A DNA stretch of 36,562 nucleotides, taken from NCBI GenBank assembly GCA_905214675.1, contig CAJMMS010000015.1:1-36562 (forward strand), read 5' to 3'. Both the position numbers and the translations under genes were made by a program. This DNA is from an uncultured bacterium. GTDB lineage: Bacteria; Bacillota; Clostridia; Lachnospirales; Lachnospiraceae. Position 1 is the first letter of the stretch; every line of letters starts with the position of its first letter. The notes under the pieces were generated by a model. It was not told the origin of the DNA and did no database searches. It worked only from the letters and a program-made list of their open reading frames with translations. Below are positions 30,509 to 36,562 of this stretch, piece after piece.

Positions 30509-32335
30509 TTATTCAACAGTAACGGATTTTGCCAGGTTACGTGGTTTATCTACATCGCAGCCACGCCCGATCGATACATAGTAAGCAAAAAGCTGCAGCG
30601 GGATGACCGCAAGCGAATTGGTAAAATATTTATTCGTTTTTGGAATGTAAATGACATAATCGGCTGTTTTTTCCACATCTACATTATCGGTATTGGTCAC
30701 TGCCAGCAAAAATGCTCCCCTTGCCTTGACTTCCACCATATTGCTCAGTGTTTTCTTATACAGATCTTCCTGTGTCAGAACTGCTGTTACCAGCGTTCCT
30801 TCCTCGATCAGTGAAATCGTTCCGTGCTTCAGTTCGCCTGCTGCATATGCTTCTGAATGAATATAGGAAATTTCTTTTAATTTTAAGGATCCTTCCAGGG
30901 AAATTGCGTAGTCCAGACCTCTTCCGATAAAGAATACATCTCTTGCTGCCAGATAACGGTTCGCAAAACGCTGTATCTTGGTCTTATTATTGAGCAGCAT
31001 CTCGATCTGCTGCGGCAGACGCTTCAGATCTTTGATATAAGATTTAAGTTCTTCATCTGTGATCTGCCCGCGGACATGTGCAAATTTCAGTGCCAGGATA
31101 TATTCTGCGATCAACTGCGTGCTGTATGCCTTTGTGGTCGCAACGGCGATCTCCGGACCTGCCCAGGTATAGATTACGCTGTCTGCTTCCCTTGCAATGG
31201 AACTTCCCACCACGTTAACGATTCCCAGTGTCCGGATACCTCTTTCTTTGGCTTCCCGAAGTGCTGCCAGAGAATCTGCCGTCTCACCGGACTGGCTGAC
31301 GATCACCACCAGCGTACCTTCAGTAAGGATTGGATTGCGGTAGCGGAACTCACTGGCAAGTTCCACTTCTACCGGTATGCGTGCCAGACCTTCGATCACA
31401 TATTTTGCGGTAACTCCTGTATGGTACGCAGAACCGCATGCGACAATAAAGATTTTCTGCACAGCACGGATCTCTTCATCCGTCATCCCCAGTTCTTCGA
31501 TCACAAGCTGATTTTCTTTGATACGCGGATTTAAGGTATCTGCCACTGCCTTTGGCTGTTCGTACATCTCTTTTAACATAAAATGCTCATAGCCACCTTT
31601 TTCGGCTGCACTGATATCCCATTCGATGGTCGTCTGCTCTTTCTCGATCTCTTCTTCGTCTGTATTATAAAATGTAACAGAATCAGCTTTAAGACATGCG
31701 ATTTCTTCATTTTCAATAAAATATACCTGCCTTGTATATTTCAGGATTGCCGGTACATCCGATGCGATCAGACTTCCACCGTCATTGGTACCTACGATCA
31801 GCGGGCTGTCTTTGCGCACAGCGTACAGTTCATCCGGATGATCCTTAAAAAGAATCCCAAGTGCATAGGAACCTTCCACATGCTGCATTACTTTTGTAAT
31901 CGCATGCAGCGCATCTCCTTTGTAATAATAATCCAGAAGGTGTGCCACCACCTCTGTATCCGTCTCAGATAAGAAAACATAACCTTTGGACTGCAGTTTT
32001 TTTCTTAATTTCACATAATTTTCGATAATTCCATTATGTACGACTGCAATCGAAGCATCTGCATTCAGATGCGGGTGTGCATTCACGTCACTCGGTGCAC
32101 CATGCGTCGCCCAGCGTGTATGGCCGATTCCGGATGTTCCCGGCATCGTCGCCCCATCGTGTGTAAGCTCTGAAAGCACCTTCAATCTTCCGGCTGACTT
32201 CTTTACGTGAATCGCTTCTCCGTCAAAAACAGCAATGCCTGCCGAGTCATAACCGCGATATTCCAGTTTCTCCAGACCGTCCAGAAGGATCGGTGCCGCC
32301 TGCTTTGTTCCGATGTAACCTACAATTCCACACAT
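30509..32335 (-). CDS. glmS: Glutamine-fructose-6-phosphate aminotransferase (isomerizing)
   Basis: 608 residues, the usual length. It makes glucosamine-6-phosphate from fructose-6-phosphate and glutamine, the first step to UDP-GlcNAc and peptidoglycan. The start MCGIVGYIG gives the N-terminal catalytic Cys after Met removal. The glutaminase domain has GHTRWATHGAPSDVNAHPH. Two SIS domains follow (IVACGSAYHTG, VSQSGETADSLAALREAK, GRGLDYAISLEGSLKLKEIS), and the end KSVTVE is standard. It is 26 bases after a glycosyltransferase gene, at the end of the surface-polysaccharide cluster. The leader has no room for the glmS ribozyme found in many Firmicutes. Confidence 0.97.
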   Translation of the reverse strand: MCGIVGYIGTKQAAPILLDGLEKLEYRGYDSAGIAVFDGEAIHVKKSAGRLKVLSELTHDGATMPGTSGIGHTRWATHGAPSDVNAHPHLNADASIAVVHNGIIENYVKLRKKLQSKGYVFLSETDTEVVAHLLDYYYKGDALHAITKVMQHVEGSYALGILFKDHPDELYAVRKDSPLIVGTNDGGSLIASDVPAILKYTRQVYFIENEEIACLKADSVTFYNTDEEEIEKEQTTIEWDISAAEKGGYEHFMLKEMYEQPKAVADTLNPRIKENQLVIEELGMTDEEIRAVQKIFIVACGSAYHTGVTAKYVIEGLARIPVEVELASEFRYRNPILTEGTLVVIVSQSGETADSLAALREAKERGIRTLGIVNVVGSSIAREADSVIYTWAGPEIAVATTKAYSTQLIAEYILALKFAHVRGQITDEELKSYIKDLKRLPQQIEMLLNNKTKIQRFANRYLAARDVFFIGRGLDYAISLEGSLKLKEISYIHSEAYAAGELKHGTISLIEEGTLVTAVLTQEDLYKKTLSNMVEVKARGAFLLAVTNTDNVDVEKTADYVIYIPKTNKYFTNSLAVIPLQLFAYYVSIGRGCDVDKPRNLAKSVTVE

Positions 32336-32361
32336 AAAATTTCCTCCAATATTTTTACGGT

Positions 32362-33297
32362 TTACAGTTCTCTTTTCTTTTTCTTCTCCCAGTAACTCTT
32401 ATTTCCTGTAAGTTGTAAAACAAGCTTTTCCGGTAATTTCCGGTAAGCTTTTCCCAGCCGGTATCCAAGCAGTTTGCTTGCACTTCTTGTTACCAGTACC
32501 GGTATCAGATACGGCTTTTTCTGTTTTATCAGATAAGCTGCCGTCGCTTTTACCATGCGGATACCTTCACTTTCTGATTTTGCCATGGCAAAAATCTCCG
32601 GGTGATCGGCCTGTGACACTGCCAGATCAAAATTCCGGTGAAGCTGCTGGCTGTTTGTATAATTGTGGGAATGAACCACTTTTGCTTCTGCCACATAGGC
32701 AATGGCATAGCCTTCCTGGATCAGTTTTCCCGCAAATATCATATCTTCATTGAAGATCGTGTGTTTTACAAAGCCGCCAAGCTTCTCATACACACTTCTT
32801 CGGTACATGGCACATACATTCGAACAGAAAAATGTTTTTATGCCCAGTCTGTCTAAATCCTGTTTTGTTTTTATGCTGCTCTCTTTCGGATAGTTGAAAC
32901 TTCTGGTATAGCGCTCTATGATATCACAGTCTTTAGCCGGAAGCTGGCGTGCATAAGCCGCTGCCACTTCTTCCTGCTCAAAAGCTGCCACCAGACGCTC
33001 CACAAGATATTCATCTGCAGGGACGGCATCCTGCGTCATAAACAGGATCAGTTCCCCGCACAGCAGGGAAGCGGCGCCATCCCTGGTGCCGCCATGATCA
33101 AAATTTTCTGCCTTTATATGCCTGATCTGCACATTCTGCCATGACTCATATCCTTTTTGGGGAAAAAATTCTTCTCCAGTATTGACGATCAGGATCGTCC
33201 CAACCGGATAGGTCTGTTTTTTCAGCATATGCATCAACTGGTCAAATTTATGATCCGGTCTGTAACTCGGAATCACAACATCTACGGTTTTCTTCAC
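32362..33297 (-). CDS. GT2 family glycosyltransferase, rhamnosyltransferase-like
   Basis: 311 residues from a GTG at 33297 with AGGGGAAAC before it. GT-A fold: VDVVIPSYRPDHKFDQLM, donor site LFMTQDAVPADEYLVERL (DxD-like QDA), FCSNVCAMYRRSVYEKLGGF, and the acceptor/catalytic FNEDMIFAGKL. No transmembrane helix; the C-terminus is basic (KKKKREL) and may touch the membrane. The pattern is closest to rhamnosyl- or related transferases of cell-wall polysaccharides. It lies between an LCP ligase and glmS in the same direction, in one probable operon. Confidence 0.87.
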   Translation of the reverse strand: MKKTVDVVIPSYRPDHKFDQLMHMLKKQTYPVGTILIVNTGEEFFPQKGYESWQNVQIRHIKAENFDHGGTRDGAASLLCGELILFMTQDAVPADEYLVERLVAAFEQEEVAAAYARQLPAKDCDIIERYTRSFNYPKESSIKTKQDLDRLGIKTFFCSNVCAMYRRSVYEKLGGFVKHTIFNEDMIFAGKLIQEGYAIAYVAEAKVVHSHNYTNSQQLHRNFDLAVSQADHPEIFAMAKSESEGIRMVKATAAYLIKQKKPYLIPVLVTRSASKLLGYRLGKAYRKLPEKLVLQLTGNKSYWEKKKKREL

Positions 33298-33314
33298 GTT
33301 TCCCCTGCTTTCTT

Positions 33315-34610
33315 TTACTGTATCCCGGTATCATTCATGATCTGCCAACTGATCTCCTGTACAGAATCAGACGGCTGATAACTGTCATCCCCGAACATCC
33401 ACTGATGAAGCTGGCGCACATTATCCTCCAGATCAACTGGAACAACGCAGTCACCTGCCTGCAGATTTGCCGTTGTCAGATTAAACGGAAATCCCGTCTG
33501 GTCTGTCAGATTATAAGAAGCTACATCTTTTGCCAGTGAAAGCAATTCGGTATTACTGAGACTTGTCATCATATTATCCGCTACTTTATCGATCAGACTG
33601 TTCAGAGTCAACAGATCTGCACTCTTTGCTTTTTCCAGAATCTTCTGGAGTACCGTACGCTGTCTCTCCGTACGTTTGAAATCGCTGCCTTCCGTATAAC
33701 GGATACGGCAGTATGACAGTGCCTGCAGTCCGTTTAAAGTCTGAAGTCCGGCATATTCTACCGGTACGATCTCTTTTCCGGTCACCTGGGAGCCTTCCAC
33801 CTGATAATTGTTCAGATGGACGATCTCATCTTCCTGTACATCAATGTCAATGCCGCCAAGTGCATCAACCACATCCGCTACTGCTGTAAAATCTACCGTA
33901 ACAAAATCGGTGATATCCAGATCCAGATTCTTGTTCAGCATACTGATCGCGCGGGAAGGACCGCCAAAGTAGTAACACTCTGTTGCTTTACGGTATTCAC
34001 CATTTGTATTATCCAGATACGTATCACGGTAAACAGACACCAGTTTGACATCCTTTGTCTTATTGTTGATGCTTGCTACCAGAATTGCATCGCTGTGTGC
34101 ATCTTTATCCAGGCTTCCTTCTCTGGAATCCACGCCGAACAGTGCAATGTTCGTATATCCTTTTAAATCCACATCGCTGTTGATAACAATATCGCCTTTT
34201 GACACATCCGTTCGTTTGATCTTACCAACTTTTGCTGCTACGAACAGACCGGCTGCCAGCAGTACCAGTACCAGGATCTCAATCGCAAATGTGATGTGCT
34301 TTTTCTTTTTCCGTCTGGCTGCGCGTCTCCTTCTGTCATCCGGCTCATAATACCCGTTATCATATCCTCCACGGTAGTCCTGCCGGTAGCCGCCCTGCCT
34401 TCCGTACTCATCCTGACGGTACTCCTGACGATAGGCACCATTTCTTCCATATTCATCCTGGCGGTAATTCTGACCGTAACGTGGATCATAACCCTGGTCA
34501 TAACGTCTGTCATATCCCCCCTGATCCTGGCGGTATCTTTCCGGCTCTCTGCGGTAATCCTCCTGCATCCCATACGAATCACGCTTTTCTCTCTTGTCTC
34601 TCCTTGCCAT
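33315..34610 (-). CDS. LytR-CpsA-Psr (LCP) family cell-wall polymer ligase
   Basis: 431 residues, with AAGGGGAA upstream of the ATG. LCP enzymes move polymers such as teichoic acid or capsule from polyprenyl carriers to peptidoglycan, outside the membrane. Order: a Tyr/Arg/Gln-rich cytosolic tail (1-100) with repeats of YRQDEYGR, a membrane helix (about 105-127), and an LCP domain from about 150. That domain has NIALFGVDSREG (D161, R163), AHSDAILVASIN (D174) and SVYRDTYLD (R195), the phosphate-binding set. The end is QPSDSVQEISWQIMNDTGIQ. It is 14 bases upstream of the sugar transferase stop, in the polysaccharide operon. Confidence 0.92.
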   Translation of the reverse strand: MARRDKREKRDSYGMQEDYRREPERYRQDQGGYDRRYDQGYDPRYGQNYRQDEYGRNGAYRQEYRQDEYGRQGGYRQDYRGGYDNGYYEPDDRRRRAARRKKKKHITFAIEILVLVLLAAGLFVAAKVGKIKRTDVSKGDIVINSDVDLKGYTNIALFGVDSREGSLDKDAHSDAILVASINNKTKDVKLVSVYRDTYLDNTNGEYRKATECYYFGGPSRAISMLNKNLDLDITDFVTVDFTAVADVVDALGGIDIDVQEDEIVHLNNYQVEGSQVTGKEIVPVEYAGLQTLNGLQALSYCRIRYTEGSDFKRTERQRTVLQKILEKAKSADLLTLNSLIDKVADNMMTSLSNTELLSLAKDVASYNLTDQTGFPFNLTTANLQAGDCVVPVDLEDNVRQLHQWMFGDDSYQPSDSVQEISWQIMNDTGIQ

Positions 34611-34624
34611 ACAAATTCCCCTTT

Positions 34625-36025
34625 CTAGTACGCATTCTTGTTGATAAATCCCTTGAATACTGTGAGGATCAGGATCTTGATATCCAGCCCCACTGTCCAG
34701 TTTTCAATATAATACAAGTCAAACTCTATCCTGCGTTTGATCGATGTATCTCCCCTGTAACCATTGATCTGTGCCCAGCCGGTCATGCCCGGACGCACCT
34801 GATGTTTTACCATGTAACGTGGGATCTCCTCCCGGAACTTTTCCACAAACTGCGGACGCTCCGGTCTTGGCCCTACCAGGCTCATATCACCTTTTAACAC
34901 ATTAAAAAGCTGCGGCAGTTCATCAATACTGGTCTTACGCATGATCTTTCCAATCCCGGTCACACGCGGATCATTCTTGGTCGTCCACGCTGCTTTCTCA
35001 TCCTTTGCCTGCTGCACCGCCATTGAACGGAACTTATACATATAAAATGGCTTGTTATGCAGTCCGACACGCTCCTGTTTGAAGATCAGCGGGCCTTTCG
35101 ACGTTGTCTTTACCAGAATTGCCGCTATCAGCATCACCGGCGAAAACAGCAGAATTGCCACCAGTGCTCCGGCAACATCCATCGTGCGCTTTACCATACT
35201 GTTGAACGTATTGGTCAGCGGTACATGGCGGATGTTGATCACCGGAAGTCCCAGAAGATCCTCCGTATAAGGTTTCGTCGGTATAATGTTATTATAATCC
35301 GGTATAAATTTCGTATGCACACCCGATTTTTCACACATTGCCACAATATGCTGCAATTTGTCATATTCTCCAAGCCCCAGCGTGATGGCAATCTCATCCA
35401 GCCGGTTCTCCGGCAGGATCACGACCAGATTTTCGATCCTTCCGATCACTTTAATCCCTTTATACATCGTCCCTCTGGCAACCTGATCATCTAAAATACC
35501 CCGTATACAGTATCCCCACTGCGGATTGCCAATGATGCGGTCGATATACTGTTCTGCCGCACGGCTGTATCCCACCAGAAGAATCTGTTTCTGGTTCATT
35601 CCATGTCTGCGGATATTCATCAGGACCATGCGGATCAGATTCCGTACCAGCGTCTCTGTAAAAATATTGAGTGCATAAAAAATGCACAGCATTTTTCGTG
35701 AAAAATCGATCTCATGCTGCATGTACGCTACAGTAAAAAACACCATCAGTGCTATGGTATTCGCCTTTACCACATTGCCAAATTCCAGCCTGCGTCCCTG
35801 CACCCGTTTTGGCGTGTACAGATTAAAGGCATGATAAAGCAGCAAAAGCCCTGGTATCAGAAAAACCAGAGCCGATATATAAGTTTCCAGCGGCAGCTTA
35901 CCGGCTACATCCGGTGCAAAAAATTCAAACTGGATAAACCAGGCTGCCACATACGTAAATGCGATCACCAGCGCATCGATCACCACGTGCATGCGGTTGA
36001 AGATTTTTTGATTGTCTTTGATCAT
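34625..36025 (-). CDS. Undecaprenyl-phosphate sugar-1-phosphate transferase
   Basis: 466 residues from the ATG at 36025, with GAGAGG upstream; the longer frame to 36085 has no site. It starts polymer assembly by adding a sugar-1-phosphate to undecaprenyl phosphate. About four N-terminal membrane helices and a Rossmann-like CoA_binding_3 domain (QILLVGYSRAAEQYID, VIGRIENLV) precede a fifth helix. The Bac_transf catalytic domain follows: TMDVAGALVAILLFSPVML, LIFKQERVGLHNKPFYMYK, SIDELPQLFNVLKGDMSLVG, then MTGWAQINGYRGDTSI. It is a WbaP/CpsE-type initiating enzyme. The sugar is probably glucose or galactose, but this is not provable here. Confidence 0.93.
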   Translation of the reverse strand: MIKDNQKIFNRMHVVIDALVIAFTYVAAWFIQFEFFAPDVAGKLPLETYISALVFLIPGLLLLYHAFNLYTPKRVQGRRLEFGNVVKANTIALMVFFTVAYMQHEIDFSRKMLCIFYALNIFTETLVRNLIRMVLMNIRRHGMNQKQILLVGYSRAAEQYIDRIIGNPQWGYCIRGILDDQVARGTMYKGIKVIGRIENLVVILPENRLDEIAITLGLGEYDKLQHIVAMCEKSGVHTKFIPDYNNIIPTKPYTEDLLGLPVINIRHVPLTNTFNSMVKRTMDVAGALVAILLFSPVMLIAAILVKTTSKGPLIFKQERVGLHNKPFYMYKFRSMAVQQAKDEKAAWTTKNDPRVTGIGKIMRKTSIDELPQLFNVLKGDMSLVGPRPERPQFVEKFREEIPRYMVKHQVRPGMTGWAQINGYRGDTSIKRRIEFDLYYIENWTVGLDIKILILTVFKGFINKNAY

Positions 36026-36159
36026 ATGGTTATCCTCTCTCCTGTCTGCTTGCCTTATCATAACGCGTACGACAAAAAAGGGCAATTCTTTTTTGTGGAT
36101 TCCCCATCTGTTTTACAAATGTTTTACATCTTGCTCATAGCGTTTTCCTTTTCAAAGCT

Positions 36160-36562
36160 TTATGCCAGCCTTCGGAAAATATTCACCCAGAGCTGAAGCT
36201 GTATTCTTACATAATTCCGGAAATGCTCTTTCCGGAATGGGACTTTCCTGGCTTTTCCAGACATTGCGATTCCCGTAAAAATACCATGGAAATATTCTTT
36301 TCCGAATCCTTTGCGGATAAAAAACAGCCATTTTATCAGAAATCCGATAAGCAATAATGGAAAATTGAGTATAATCTGCAACAATGGCATATTTTTGTAT
36401 ACCATATATATATTATTTCTTGAGGAATGGCGGATTTTAAACTCGTTGTATCTGGAACCGCTTGTCGCGCTGCCAACATGCCATACGATGGCGTCTGGAC
36501 AGTACCAGTTCTCGTAACCATAAATCTGCGCGCGATATCCTACATCAATATCTTCCAGATAG
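36160..36562 (-). CDS. C-terminal part of a GT2 family glycosyltransferase (partial)
   Basis: The frame is open from the window end to the TAA at 36160-36162. It reads YLEDIDVGYRAQIYGYENWY, then CPDAIVWHVGSATSGSRYNE and RHSSRNNIYMVYKNMPL. These are the ED(I/V)D catalytic and H-bearing acceptor regions of a rhamnosyltransferase-like (WbbL/RfbN type) GT2. A single hydrophobic helix (LLQIILNFPLLLIGFLIKWL) and a basic C-terminus follow. The N-terminal donor-binding half is outside. It belongs to the same minus-strand polysaccharide cluster, and the 134-base gap to the next gene is AT-rich without a clear terminator. Confidence 0.85.
   Translation of the reverse strand, partial: YLEDIDVGYRAQIYGYENWYCPDAIVWHVGSATSGSRYNEFKIRHSSRNNIYMVYKNMPLLQIILNFPLLLIGFLIKWLFFIRKGFGKEYFHGIFTGIAMSGKARKVPFRKEHFRNYVRIQLQLWVNIFRRLA

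Noticed and set aside
32336..32361. A glmS ribozyme upstream of glmS
   Set aside because: The gap is only 26 bases, far shorter than the ribozyme.

Overview
The window looks like part of a low-to-mid GC Clostridia chromosome, most likely a gut Lachnospiraceae. This is inferred from strong AGGAGG-type ribosome binding sites, class II GalT, a Gram-positive RpoD, LCP and sugar-transferase cell-wall genes, BlaI/AEC/SseB-type genes, and AT-rich intergenic hairpin terminators. No rRNA, tRNA, transposase, integrase or CRISPR array was seen.

Left part (1-6690) is a zone of gene decay. It starts with the tail of a GHKL sensor kinase. It then holds remnants of two divergent MATE/LysR pairs, a MarR/MATE-like remnant and a PAS/hybrid histidine kinase. 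Most of these genes keep recognisable ends but have lost internal pieces, and three also carry single-base shifts. Two apparently intact genes lie inside it: an AAA-ATPase with a PD-(D/E)XK nuclease domain (854-2521) and a DUF3786 protein (2552-3205).

From 6943 to 13354 there is a potassium module on the minus strand (TrkA/KtrA-type RCK protein, shortened KdpD kinase, KdpE-type regulator; no membrane subunit). Next come a zinc-ribbon/DUF4352 membrane protein, a membrane Ser/Thr kinase divergent from an HTH protein, and an orphan small protein resembling CRISPR accessory (Csx-type) proteins. A 183-bp structured repeat with terminal inverted repeats (13443-13625) separates this from a Leloir operon galK-galT-galE, which faces an AraC regulator.

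The middle (18712-23520) has an EamA exporter, an SseB-like protein and a tight four-gene operon: ArnC-like glycosyltransferase, ATP-grasp ligase, and two SMR-size proteins resembling the ArnE/ArnF flippase. This is the best candidate for an undescribed system, probably a lipid-linked modification of a cell-surface polymer. A bidirectional terminator separates it from rpoD, a LspA-like gene and an atypical ClpX, all on the minus strand.

The right part (26795-36562) holds an AEC transporter, a BlaI-type regulator followed by a small structured RNA/ORF, a membrane HtrA protease, and a surface-polysaccharide cluster read leftward (glycosyltransferase fragment, polyprenyl-phosphate sugar transferase, LCP ligase, rhamnosyltransferase-like GT2, glmS).
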